Source: Curtobacterium sp. 9128 | GTDB taxonomy: Bacteria; Actinomycetota; Actinomycetes; Actinomycetales; Microbacteriaceae | Length of the DNA: 64,000 nt | Reading direction: 5' to 3' | Assembly: GCF_007673775.1 (NCBI RefSeq) | Contig: NZ_VEAF01000008.1 | Coordinates: 1-64,000 of the forward strand | Shown here: piece after piece, positions 50,358 to 58,635 of the stretch | How positions within the stretch are numbered: the stretch's first letter is position 1 | Layout of the letters: each line of letters opens with the position of its first letter | Translations under genes and position numbers: made by a program | Notes under the pieces: model-generated | Seen by the model: the letters and a program-made list of their open reading frames with translations, nothing else | Database searches by the model: none | Told to the model about the DNA's origin: nothing

Positions 50358-51980
50358 TCAGGACCGGCCGCGCGCCTGCAGGGCCTCCTGGTACTCGTCG
50401 CGGATCGCGTCGCCGCCACGGCGGCGCCACTCACGGACGACGTTCTTCCACCCGGACACCGGCGCACGTCCGAGCAGGACGTCGTTGATCGCGTTGGTGA
50501 CGAAGGTGCCGACGGCAGGACCCTTCGTCGAGTTCGTCGGCGAGTACAGCCCGTACGTCGGGTTCGGCACGCCGTCGTCCAACCACGACGACAGCGACTC
50601 GTAGACGGTGTCGGTCATGCCGGGACGCCCCGCGTAGAACAGCGGCAGCGGGCACTCGGTGAAGTACTGCAGCGGGAACTCGCCGAGCGCCGTCTCGCTG
50701 TTGCCGGTCTTCGTGAGCACCGGCGTCCCGTCCCGGTACTCGAAGTCCCGCCCCTCGATGCCGAACTTGCGGTACGTCCACGCCTCCGTGCCGAACGGCG
50801 ACGCGCACCAGTCCAGGACGCCGAGCAGCATGCGGATGCGGTCCTCGGACGCGGCGGCGAGCGCGGTGATCGCGTTGTTCGGATCGCCGAGCCAGGGTCT
50901 CGGCTTCGCGCCGGACGGCCCGACGAACGGCGCCGTGGTCAACTCGAAGCCGCTGTCGGGCGTCGCCTGCTGGACGATGCCGGGGATCGCGCTGTACGTG
51001 TCGGACAGCATCAGCGCGGAGCCCTGCACGAGCCAGACCTTGCCGTTGTACGCGGTGATGCTGTCCGGGTGCACGAGGTCCTCGGCGATGAGACGACGCG
51101 AGACGTCGAGGAGCTCCTGGTAGGCGTCGAGCTCGTACATGTGGGTGAGCTCGCCGCCGCGGTGTTCCCACTGGTTCGGCAGGTCGAGCATCGGCGCGAG
51201 GACGTTCGTCGGCACCGAGGCGAGGGCCCAGCGGTTCGCGTGGGGGTCGGAGACCTCGCGGCAGAGCTGCACGAACTCGTCGAGGCTGCTGAACGACGGG
51301 TCGACGCCGAGTCCTTCGAACAGGTCCTGTCGTCGGTAGAGCACCTGCGAGGTCAACGGGCCACGCGGCACGGGGACGGCGTAGATGCCGCCGGAGAACA
51401 CCGTTCCGCGCCACGATGCCGTCGGCAGGTTCGCGAGGTACGGGAAGTCCCGCACGCCGCTGCCCGACAGGTGCTCGGTGAGGTCCTGGGCCTTCGCCTC
51501 GAGGAACTGTGGCAGGTACGGGAAGGACCCGAACACCGTGAAGACGTCGCCGAGCGTGTCGCCGGCGACCTGCGTGGCGAACTTGTTGCCGAAGTCCGCG
51601 TTCGGGGTGATCGTGAGGTCGAGGTCGATGCCCATCCGGTCGTCGAGGCCCTGCCAGTACGGGTTGCTGGCCTTCGCCGGCGGGACGGGCGAGTTCGTCG
51701 GGACGCTGCCGTGCACCGTGGAGCCGTCGCCCGGCTTCCTGGCGGTCGGGACGAGCGTGTCCGGGATCCGGCGGAACGCGCTCGGCATGAGCGCACTCGT
51801 CTTCGGCAGGACCGGTTCGGGTCCCCCGGTCCACGGGACGTAGTCGGGCAGCGCGACCGCCCTGTTGATCGCCGCGACGTCGGTGGAGCGGGTCACGGTG
51901 GAGCACCCGGCCAGGAGGCTCGTGGCCGCGATGCCGAGTCCGCCTCCGATGAGCGCGCGGCGGGTGAGGTTCGTGGTCAT
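50358..51980 (-). CDS. Sugar ABC transporter substrate-binding lipoprotein (LplA-like)
   Basis: The product has 540 residues. The signal has both a twin-arginine pattern (LTRRALIGGG) and a lipobox (LLAGC, Cys near residue 26), so it may be a Tat-exported lipoprotein. The mature part is a large family 1 solute-binding protein, as in LplA/YtcQ-type systems for complex or charged oligosaccharides. It is followed in the operon order by permease genes upstream, reading permease, permease, binding protein. The sugar is not known. Confidence 0.9.
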   Translation of the reverse strand: MTTNLTRRALIGGGLGIAATSLLAGCSTVTRSTDVAAINRAVALPDYVPWTGGPEPVLPKTSALMPSAFRRIPDTLVPTARKPGDGSTVHGSVPTNSPVPPAKASNPYWQGLDDRMGIDLDLTITPNADFGNKFATQVAGDTLGDVFTVFGSFPYLPQFLEAKAQDLTEHLSGSGVRDFPYLANLPTASWRGTVFSGGIYAVPVPRGPLTSQVLYRRQDLFEGLGVDPSFSSLDEFVQLCREVSDPHANRWALASVPTNVLAPMLDLPNQWEHRGGELTHMYELDAYQELLDVSRRLIAEDLVHPDSITAYNGKVWLVQGSALMLSDTYSAIPGIVQQATPDSGFELTTAPFVGPSGAKPRPWLGDPNNAITALAAASEDRIRMLLGVLDWCASPFGTEAWTYRKFGIEGRDFEYRDGTPVLTKTGNSETALGEFPLQYFTECPLPLFYAGRPGMTDTVYESLSSWLDDGVPNPTYGLYSPTNSTKGPAVGTFVTNAINDVLLGRAPVSGWKNVVREWRRRGGDAIRDEYQEALQARGRS

Positions 51981-51983
51981 GGT

Positions 51984-52910
51984 TCAGCCCTTCACGGCGC
52001 CGGTCAGGACACCCGTGGCGAAGTGCCGCTGCAGGAACGGGTAGACGATGAGGATGGGGACGATCGAGACGACGAGGATCGCCATCTGGATGGACGCCTG
52101 CGGGGGCAGGGCGTCGGAGGACGTGCCGAGGTCGGCGCCGCCGAGCTGGGCGTTGTTGACCACGTAGGTGCGCAGCACGAGCTGCAGTGGCCACTTCGCG
52201 GTGTCGTTGATGTACAGCAGGGCGGTGAAGAAGGCGTTCCAGTAGCCGACGGCGTAGAACAGGCCGATCACGGCGAGGACGGCCTTCGACAGCGGGAGCA
52301 CGATCCGCAGGAAGACCCCGAAGTCCCCGGCGCCGTCGATGCGGGCGCTCTCGATGAGCTCCTTCGGGATGTTCATGAAGAACGACCGCATCACGATCAC
52401 GTTGAAGGCGCTGAGGGCCGTCGGCAGGATGAGCGCCCAGTACGAGTCGAGCAGCCCGAACTGCTTCACGACGAGGTAGTTCGGGATGAGCCCAGGGGCG
52501 AACAGCAGGCTGACGAGCACCAGGCTGAGGACGAACCCGGACCCGTAGGTACCGGGTCGACTCAGCGCGTACGCGAGCATGGCGCTCACGAACAGGCTGA
52601 TCAGCGTCCCGACCACGGTGATGCCGACGCTGACGAGCAGTGCCCGGGTGACGACGCCGCCGGCGAAGATGCTCTCGTAGGCGCTGAAGTCGAGCCCCTT
52701 CGGCCACATCACGAACCCGCCGGCGTCGTTCACCTGGCTGGTCGGCGCGACGGACGTCGACACGATGCCGAGGAACGGCAGCAGCACGACGAGGCAGATG
52801 ACGAACAGCACGAAGCCGGTGAGCATGCGCCCGGGCAGCGGCGGGGCGTCGAGCCGCTTCCGCTGGGGCGTCCGCGATCCGGGGACGGTGACGCTGCGCG
52901 TGGCACTCAT
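51984..52910 (-). CDS. Carbohydrate ABC transporter permease (LplC-like)
   Basis: The product has 308 residues with six membrane helices. The EAA loop is PKELIESARIDGAGDFGVFLRIVLPLSK at about 185-215, and the end VYPFLQRHFATGVLTGAVKG is the typical C-terminus of MalG/LplC permeases. The ATG at 52910 overlaps the stop of the first permease gene (ATGA), so the two are coupled. It stands three bases before the binding-protein gene. Confidence 0.94.
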   Translation of the reverse strand: MSATRSVTVPGSRTPQRKRLDAPPLPGRMLTGFVLFVICLVVLLPFLGIVSTSVAPTSQVNDAGGFVMWPKGLDFSAYESIFAGGVVTRALLVSVGITVVGTLISLFVSAMLAYALSRPGTYGSGFVLSLVLVSLLFAPGLIPNYLVVKQFGLLDSYWALILPTALSAFNVIVMRSFFMNIPKELIESARIDGAGDFGVFLRIVLPLSKAVLAVIGLFYAVGYWNAFFTALLYINDTAKWPLQLVLRTYVVNNAQLGGADLGTSSDALPPQASIQMAILVVSIVPILIVYPFLQRHFATGVLTGAVKG

Positions 52911-53905
52911 CGAGACTCCTTCTGGTAGACGCCCGACTCGCCGAAGACGTGGGCGAGCTTGTTGGCACCGAGCACGAGCAGCACGCCGACGATGCCCTTG
53001 ACCAGACCGACGGCAGCGGCGACCCCCCACTGGCCGCCGAGCACGCCGTTGTTGTAGACGTAGGTGTCGAGGACCTCGCTGGCGGCCCGTCCGACGGCTG
53101 CCTGCTGGAGGAGGATCTGCTCGAACCCGACGGTGAGCGAGTCCCCGAGCCGCAGGATGAGCAGCAGGATGACGATCCCGCGCATCCCGGGCAGGGTGAC
53201 GTGCCAGAGCTGGCGCATCCGGCTCGCGCCGTCCGTCTTCGCGGCCTCGTAGAGGCTGGTGTCGATCTGCGAGAGCACCGCGAGGAACAGGATCGTGGCC
53301 CAGCCGGTGTCCTTCCAGATCACCTGGCTGGTCAGCAGGGCGATGAAGCCGTTCGGGTTGCCGAGGAAGTCGACGGCGTCACCGCCGGCGGCGCGGATGG
53401 CGTTGTTCACGAGGCCGGAGCCGCCGAGGATCTGCTGGAACACGGCGACGACGATCACCCAGGACAGGAAGTGCGGCAGGTAGAGGACCGACTGCACGAC
53501 CCGCTTGATGCGCTCCGACAGCAGCGAGTTGAGCATCAGTGCCAGGACGATCGGCGCCGGGAACACGAACACCACCTGCACGAGCGTGATGACGAGCGTG
53601 TTCCGGAGTGCGCCGAGGAACTCCGGGTCGCCGTTCACGATCACCGCGAAGTTCTCGAGGCCGACCCACGGGCTGCGTCCGAGCGGCACGAAGGGCAGGT
53701 ACTCCTGGAACGCGATGAGGTTGCCGAGCAGTGGCAGGTAGTGGAAGCCGAGCAGCAGCGCGAGCCCCGGGAGCCCCATGAGGAGCAGCACCCGGTCCCG
53801 CTTCACCCGTTCCCACGTGGTCCATCGCCGTCGGACGACCGACCCTCCCCCGGGCGGTCCGCCCCTCGCGACTTCGGGTCGCACTCCTGCGTCGAGCTTC
53901 GTCAC
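52907..53905 (-). CDS. Carbohydrate ABC transporter permease (LplB-like)
   Basis: The product has 332 residues from a GTG at 53905 with a full AAGGAGG site five bases upstream, which rules out longer frames. Six membrane helices start near residue 50. The EAA loop is SLYEAAKTDGASRMRQLWHVTLPGM. The ending NKLAHVFGESGVYQ is typical of LplB/YteP proteins. It heads the importer operon. No ATPase gene lies here, so a shared MsiK-type ATPase elsewhere is assumed. Confidence 0.93.
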   Translation of the reverse strand: MTKLDAGVRPEVARGGPPGGGSVVRRRWTTWERVKRDRVLLLMGLPGLALLLGFHYLPLLGNLIAFQEYLPFVPLGRSPWVGLENFAVIVNGDPEFLGALRNTLVITLVQVVFVFPAPIVLALMLNSLLSERIKRVVQSVLYLPHFLSWVIVVAVFQQILGGSGLVNNAIRAAGGDAVDFLGNPNGFIALLTSQVIWKDTGWATILFLAVLSQIDTSLYEAAKTDGASRMRQLWHVTLPGMRGIVILLLILRLGDSLTVGFEQILLQQAAVGRAASEVLDTYVYNNGVLGGQWGVAAAVGLVKGIVGVLLVLGANKLAHVFGESGVYQKESR

Positions 53906-53959
53906 TCCGGCCTCCTTCAATGGATCCCGCAGCGACGATGTCTGATATTGCACTGATCC

Positions 53960-53973
53960 GGCAAGATGTTGCC
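53960..53973. promoter_or_regulatory. Candidate operator of the sugar importer
   Basis: GGCAA and TTGCC form an inverted repeat with a four-base spacer, 55 bases upstream of the importer start. It could be bound by the LacI-type regulator encoded at 54805. The whole gap 53906-54036 is less GC-rich than its surroundings. Confidence 0.4.
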
Positions 53974-54036
53974 ATGTGTTTCCATCGTTGTAACGGTCCA
54001 GTGACCGCTCACTGACGGCAGTGGCAGGCTGAACCC

Positions 54037-54768
54037 ATGACCTTCGAGCAGCACGCACAGTCCTTCGGCGCCGCGGCCGACGCGTACGAGCGGGGTCGGC
54101 CGGGGTACCCGGAGTCGGTCGCGTCGTGGCTCGCGCCGGCCCCGGTCGCCCGGGCGGTCGACGTGGGAGCGGGCACCGGGAAGTTCACCGCGGTGCTGAC
54201 GGCGGTCGCCGGGTCCGTCACCGCGGTGGAGCCCGACGCGGCGATGCGGGAGCGCCTCGCCCGGGCGGTCCCCGGCGTGGACGTCCTCGACGGAACGGGC
54301 GAGGCGATCCCGGTCCCGGACGGCAGCGCCGACCTGGTGACCTTCGCGCAGTCGTGGCACTGGGTCGACGCCGGAGCCGGCGCCACCGAGGTCGCCAGGG
54401 TGCTCCGTCCGGGCGGGGTGCTCGGCCTGGTCTGGAACGTCCGCGACGAGTCCCTCGACTGGTCACGGCGCCTCGGCGACCTCATCAAGCGTCCGGAGTC
54501 GCGCGTGATGGAGTACGACCGACCGGTCGTCGGTGCACCGTTCCACGACGGGGAGCACCGGGCGTTCCCCTGGGTGCACGAGCAGTCGCGGTCGGACCTG
54601 CTCGACATGGTCGCGTCCCGCAGCTACGTGATCGTGCTCCCCGGCGCGGAGCGCGACGCCCTGCTGCGCGACGTCGAGCACCTGCTCGACAGCGACCCGA
54701 CGACGGCGGGACGGGCCACGATCGCGGTGCCGTACGTCACGCACGTGCACCGGTACGTCCGACCCTGA
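54037..54768 (+). CDS. Class I SAM-dependent methyltransferase
   Basis: The product has 243 residues. Motif I is AVDVGAGTGKFTAVL at about 40-54, with AVEPDAAMRERLA (acidic loop) and FAQSWHWVDAGAGATEVARVLRPGG later. This is the common UbiE/YcgJ-like group, for which the substrate cannot be read from sequence. It is divergent from the sugar importer and precedes the LacI gene by 36 bases. Confidence 0.88.
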   Translation: MTFEQHAQSFGAAADAYERGRPGYPESVASWLAPAPVARAVDVGAGTGKFTAVLTAVAGSVTAVEPDAAMRERLARAVPGVDVLDGTGEAIPVPDGSADLVTFAQSWHWVDAGAGATEVARVLRPGGVLGLVWNVRDESLDWSRRLGDLIKRPESRVMEYDRPVVGAPFHDGEHRAFPWVHEQSRSDLLDMVASRSYVIVLPGAERDALLRDVEHLLDSDPTTAGRATIAVPYVTHVHRYVRP

Positions 54769-54792
54769 GTCGGAACCGACACCCCCTGGCGC

Positions 54793-54798
54793 TACGGT
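54793..54798 (+). promoter_or_regulatory. -10 box for leaderless LacI-type gene
   Basis: TACGGT precedes the ATG at 54805 by six bases. Confidence 0.55.
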
Positions 54799-54804
54799 TG
54801 CTCC

Positions 54805-55827
54805 ATGCGCGCCACCGTGCGGGACGTCGCCGCCCTGGCCGGGGTGTCGCCGAAGACCGTCTCCAACGTCATCAACGGCGTCGTGGTGGTCCGACCGGAG
54901 ACCCGCGCTCGCGTCGAGCAGGCACTCGCGCAGCTCGACTACGTGCCGAACCTGTCCGCACGGGGCCTGCGGAACGGCCGCTCCGGCGTGGTCGCCCTGA
55001 CCCTGCCGGAGATGAGCAGCGCGTACGCGGCCGAGCTCGCCCGGTGGTTCGTCGAACTCGCCAGGGACCACGACTGGGTGGTCCAGCTCGACCAGACCGG
55101 GAGCGACCCCGAACGGGAACAGGAGCTCGTGTCCCGCGCGCGAGCGCACCTCGTCGACGGCCTCGTCCTCAACCCGGTGTCGCTGAGCGCCAGCGTGCTC
55201 GCGTCGACCGTGGGGCTCCCCCCGACCGTCGTGATCGGCGAGGTCGAGCCCGAGCACGTCGACCAGGTGCACGTCGACAGCGTCGCCGCGGCCACCGAGG
55301 TGACCCGCTACCTGCTCGACCGCGGACACCGGCGGATCGCTGCGGTCGGCGCTCCCGCGGCCACCGCCGACCGCACCCGGGTCACGGCGACGAGCGAGCT
55401 CCGCGTCAGCGGGTACGAGCAGGCACTCCGAGCGGCCGGCGTCGAGCCGGACCCGGCCCTGCGGGTGCCGGTCGCCTCGTGGACGACGTCCGACGCCGCG
55501 TCCGCCTTCGCCGCGTGGCTCGACCACCACCCGCTGCCGGACGCGGTCTTCGCGTTCACGGACTCGATCGCGTTCGGTGTCCTGCACGTGCTCGCCGCGC
55601 GGGGCATCAGCGTGCCGGACGAGGTCAGCGTCATCGGGTTCGACGACGTCGACGGTGCGGCCTTCGCGATCCCGGCCCTGACGACGGTGTCGTTCGACCG
55701 CCGGTCCTTCGCCGGGGCCGCCCTCGACCTGCTCGCCGCCCGCATCGCCGACCGCGACGCCCCGGCCGCGACCGTCGTGATCCCGCACCGCATCGTGGAA
55801 CGCGCGAGCGTACGCTCCACCCCATGA
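54805..55827 (+). CDS. LacI family transcriptional regulator
   Basis: The product has 340 residues. The N-terminal helix-turn-helix is TVRDVAALAGVSPKTVSNVINGVVVVRPETRARV, followed by the hinge YVPNLSARGLRNGRSGVVAL. The rest is a periplasmic-binding-protein-like effector domain ending with ISVPDEVSVIGFDD and PALTTVSFDR. It is a sugar-responsive repressor, probably of the importer operon at 50358-53905. It is transcribed leaderless from its own promoter. Confidence 0.93.
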   Translation: MRATVRDVAALAGVSPKTVSNVINGVVVVRPETRARVEQALAQLDYVPNLSARGLRNGRSGVVALTLPEMSSAYAAELARWFVELARDHDWVVQLDQTGSDPEREQELVSRARAHLVDGLVLNPVSLSASVLASTVGLPPTVVIGEVEPEHVDQVHVDSVAAATEVTRYLLDRGHRRIAAVGAPAATADRTRVTATSELRVSGYEQALRAAGVEPDPALRVPVASWTTSDAASAFAAWLDHHPLPDAVFAFTDSIAFGVLHVLAARGISVPDEVSVIGFDDVDGAAFAIPALTTVSFDRRSFAGAALDLLAARIADRDAPAATVVIPHRIVERASVRSTP

Positions 55828-55876
55828 CCCGCGCCGACGCGTCGATGCCGCGGTGGTCCCCGCCGAGCGACGCCGG

Positions 55877-56584
55877 TCAGCGCTCCTCGGCTGCGTCGAG
55901 CACCGCGTCCCGGGTCTGCCGCGCGGCGAGGATCCGGAAGTGGCCGCCGACGGGCACCCGCACGTTCCGGGCTCCGGCGAGGTGGCTGCCGCCGGGGATG
56001 AGCGTGTCGAAGACGCCGTAGACCGAGGTGATCCGCGCGTTCGCGTCGCGCTCGACAGCGAGTCGCGCGAGCACGGGGTCCGCCGCGCGGAACACCCGCA
56101 GGTGCCGCACCGGGGCGAGGTTCGCGTACACCGAGCCCGCGAACGGCGTCGACACGGCGACCATGCGGTCGATGCGCCCGTCGGGGTCGAGTTCCGCCAT
56201 CGCGTACTTCCCGATCAGGCCGCCCTTGCTGTGCGCGACGACGACCACCCCGCGCAGGTCGTGCTCGTCGAGGTAGGCCATCACGTCCGCCGCCGAGTCC
56301 GGCACCGGACGGAGGTTGTGGCGCAGCACGGTGAGCACGTGGACGGGGTGCCCGCGGTCGTGCAGCGCGTCCATCAGCGGCCGCATGAAGTGCCAGGTCT
56401 CGTAGACACCGGGCACGACCACGACGGGGCACGCGTCGCCGTCGCGGTAGTCGTCCGCCGTCGTGGGCCCGAGGCTCTGGACCTGCCACCGGACCGCGTA
56501 GACCCAGTCGAGGGCAGCCCACCACGCCCGACGGAGCAGGCCGACCCGGATCGGGCCGGTGGCACCGGTGGTCGGCGCGGTCAC
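55877..56584 (-). CDS. Alpha/beta hydrolase, lipase/esterase-like
   Basis: The product has 235 residues from a GTG that overlaps the stop of the upstream hydrolase gene (GTGA). The strand-loop VVVVPGVYETWHFM and the nucleophile elbow VVVAHSKGGLIGKYAM (Ser in HSKGG) mark it as a lipase-like hydrolase related to PGAP1/LipA-type esterases. Later ITSVYGVFDTLIPGGSHL holds the likely acid and GGHFRIL the likely His. No signal peptide is seen. The substrate is an unknown ester or amide. Confidence 0.88.
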   Translation of the reverse strand: MTAPTTGATGPIRVGLLRRAWWAALDWVYAVRWQVQSLGPTTADDYRDGDACPVVVVPGVYETWHFMRPLMDALHDRGHPVHVLTVLRHNLRPVPDSAADVMAYLDEHDLRGVVVVAHSKGGLIGKYAMAELDPDGRIDRMVAVSTPFAGSVYANLAPVRHLRVFRAADPVLARLAVERDANARITSVYGVFDTLIPGGSHLAGARNVRVPVGGHFRILAARQTRDAVLDAAEER

Positions 56585-57354
56585 CGGACGCCCTCGAGCG
56601 TCTGCGCCCGGAGGAACTCGTCGACGAGTTCGGCGAAGGCGCGCGGCTGGTGCTCCTGCACGTGGTGCGCCCCGAACAGCTCGACGAGCGCCCCCTGCCG
56701 TGCGACCCGCGTCAGTCGACCGGCCCACCCGCTCGACGCGATCTGGTCGCGCGTCCCCCGCACGACGAGCACGGGCACGCGGAGGCCGGCGACGGCGTCC
56801 CGCATCGGGTAGCGGAGCATCGGCCGGAGCTGGAGGACGTACTGGCGGACGCTGCGCAGGTAGTCCGTGACGAGCACCGCGTTCATCCGGATGCCCTCGA
56901 AGACGCCGTCCCGGCCGAGCGCGAGCGCCAGGTGCGCGAGCGTGCGGCGCCGGTCGTCGACGACCGGCCCGACGAGCACGACGGACACGACGTCGGCGGG
57001 GTGCCGCGCTGCTGCCTCGACGACGACCTGGGCGCCCATCGACTGCCCGACGAGGATGCTCTCGTGCACCCCGCGGCTCCGGAGCGCGCGCATCACGAGC
57101 TCCGCGAGCTCACCGATCGCGAGCGAACGACCCGCGCCGGGGACCCCGCCGAACCCCGGGAGGTCCACGGACACGGTCCGGTGCGTCCGCGAGAGCACCT
57201 GCTGGGACCGCGCGAACGAGCGGTGGGACATCCCGAGCCCGTGGACGAGGACCACGGTCGGTGCGAGCTGGTCCCGTCGACGTCCGGCCGGCGCCATCGT
57301 CCGGAGTCGGACCTCCAGGCCGTCCACCGAGACCGTCTCCACGAGTGCGCGCAC
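56581..57354 (-). CDS. Alpha/beta fold hydrolase
   Basis: The product has 257 residues from the GTG at 57354, chosen because TACTGT stands six bases upstream; ATG 57378 and ATG 57441 are in frame too, but the latter overlaps the divergent start. Core motifs are VVLVHGLGMSHRSF (oxyanion hole), the nucleophile elbow LVGQSMGAQVVVE, VLVVRGTRDQIAS, and FGAHHVQEHQ with the catalytic His. It is a cytosolic esterase/hydrolase of the proline iminopeptidase/haloperoxidase type. It is coupled to a second hydrolase downstream. Confidence 0.87.
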   Translation of the reverse strand: MRALVETVSVDGLEVRLRTMAPAGRRRDQLAPTVVLVHGLGMSHRSFARSQQVLSRTHRTVSVDLPGFGGVPGAGRSLAIGELAELVMRALRSRGVHESILVGQSMGAQVVVEAAARHPADVVSVVLVGPVVDDRRRTLAHLALALGRDGVFEGIRMNAVLVTDYLRSVRQYVLQLRPMLRYPMRDAVAGLRVPVLVVRGTRDQIASSGWAGRLTRVARQGALVELFGAHHVQEHQPRAFAELVDEFLRAQTLEGVR

Positions 57355-57360
57355 ATGTCG

Positions 57361-57366
57361 ACAGTA
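57361..57366 (-). promoter_or_regulatory. -10 box for leaderless hydrolase pair
   Basis: TACTGT on the minus strand is six bases before the GTG at 57354 and supports that start. Confidence 0.45.
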
Positions 57367-57439
57367 CGCAGGCGGCATTCGCAGGCGCTCGGGAGGCTCG
57401 TCATCGACTCCGCACAGGCAGCGGACGTGGACTGCTGCC

Positions 57440-57973
57440 ATGACCGATCACCACGACCAGGACGCGGGCGCAACAGCCTCACCCACCCCGTCCGCCCAGC
57501 CCGGCGGATGGGGACAGGCGCCGTCCGCGGGTCCGGGGAACCAGTACCCGTACTCGACTGCGCAGTACTCGACGGGCCAGCCCGCCCCGGGCCCGGGTCT
57601 GGGTCCTGGTCCGGCCGGCCCTGGAGGCTGGGGCAGCTGGTCCGCGCAGCCCGCTCCCGTCGGTCCGACCGGTTGGTACGGCGCCGGTCCCGGTGGCCCG
57701 GCACCGGCGAGCCGGCCGCGCCCGCCGTGGTTCTGGCCGGTGATCGCGGCGGCGGTCGGGCTGGCGGCCCTGCTGGCCGGAGGCGGTGCCGGGTTCGCCG
57801 TCGGGCACGCGATCGGCGTCGACCGGTCGCACTCCTCGACGACACAGGTGCCCGGGTACGGGTGGAACGGCGCTCCCGGACGGTCCGACGGCAGCACGGG
57901 ACGGGTCCCTGGACAGGGCACCGCTCGGGGTTCCGGCTCGGGGAGCTCGGACGGTTCCGCTCCGAACAGCTGA
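57440..57973 (+). CDS. Pro/Gly/Tyr-rich single-pass membrane protein
   Basis: The product has 177 residues. Residues 1-95 are rich in Pro, Gly, Gln, Tyr and Ser and probably disordered in the cytosol. One hydrophobic helix follows (about 97-122, FWPVIAAAVGLAALLAGGGAG). The C-terminal 55 residues outside are Gly/Ser-rich. Such proteins are frequent in actinobacteria near cell-division or envelope genes, but no conserved domain is recognised. It is followed 16 bases later by a DHFR-like gene. Confidence 0.75.
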   Translation: MTDHHDQDAGATASPTPSAQPGGWGQAPSAGPGNQYPYSTAQYSTGQPAPGPGLGPGPAGPGGWGSWSAQPAPVGPTGWYGAGPGGPAPASRPRPPWFWPVIAAAVGLAALLAGGGAGFAVGHAIGVDRSHSSTTQVPGYGWNGAPGRSDGSTGRVPGQGTARGSGSGSSDGSAPNS

Positions 57974-57977
57974 GCAG

Positions 57978-57983
57978 TACGCT
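57978..57983 (+). promoter_or_regulatory. -10 box for leaderless DHFR-like gene
   Basis: TACGCT is followed by six bases and the ATG at 57990. It lies in the 16-base gap after the previous gene. Confidence 0.5.
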
Positions 57984-57989
57984 CCCGGC

Positions 57990-58538
57990 ATGCGGAAGGT
58001 CACGGCAGGACTGTTCACGTCGGTCGACGGCGTCGTGCAGGACCCGTACGAGTTCCAGTACGACAGCTTCGACGACGAGCTCGGTGCCGGCATGGGGGCC
58101 TTCATGGCCAGGACCGACACGGTGCTCCTCGGGCGGAACAGCTACACGGAGTGGTCGTCCTGGTGGCCGGAGCACCCCGACGACCCGTTCGGGCAGTGGA
58201 TCAACCCGATCGAGAAGTACGTGGCGTCGACCACGCTCGGCGACGACCTGACGTGGCAGAACACCACCAGGATCCCCGGCGACGTGCACGGGTTCGTGCG
58301 CGAGCTGCGAGAGCGGGACGGCGGGGACATCGCGGTGTGCGGCAGCGTCACGCTGGTGCGCAGTCTGCTGTTCGCGGGACTCCTCGACGAACTGCAGCTG
58401 ATGGTGCACCCGGCCGTCGCCGGCCACAGGCGGAAGCTGTTCGAGCCGACCGACCCGGCCATGCGGCTGCGCCTGGTCGAGAGCACCGTGACGAGCAAGG
58501 GCAACGTGGTGAGCACCTACGCGCCGCTCGCGGTCTGA
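57990..58538 (+). CDS. Dihydrofolate reductase family protein (RibD C-terminal-like)
   Basis: The product has 182 residues. It starts RKVTAGLFTSVDGVVQDP and contains TVLLGRNSYTEWSSWWP and GGDIAVCGSVTLVRSLLFAGLLDELQLMVHPA, the pattern of the YyaP/YwjB DHFR-like family rather than true folate reductases. It probably binds NADPH and reduces a pterin- or ribose-like compound; the role is not known. Confidence 0.9.
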   Translation: MRKVTAGLFTSVDGVVQDPYEFQYDSFDDELGAGMGAFMARTDTVLLGRNSYTEWSSWWPEHPDDPFGQWINPIEKYVASTTLGDDLTWQNTTRIPGDVHGFVRELRERDGGDIAVCGSVTLVRSLLFAGLLDELQLMVHPAVAGHRRKLFEPTDPAMRLRLVESTVTSKGNVVSTYAPLAV

Positions 58539-58592
58539 CGGGGGCGAGCCGAGCCTCCAGGCCGGGTGGACCGCGCCACCGCGGAACGGGCG

Positions 58593-58598
58593 TACCGT
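58593..58598 (+). promoter_or_regulatory. -10 box of the ndh promoter
   Basis: TACCGT lies 37 bases before the chosen ndh ATG at 58636. Transcription would begin near 58605, leaving a leader of about 30 bases that contains GGAG. A GTG at 58600 in frame would lie at the edge of the box. Confidence 0.45.
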
Positions 58599-58635
58599 TG
58601 TGGGTGCCGTTCACCGCACAACCCCGGAGCTCACC

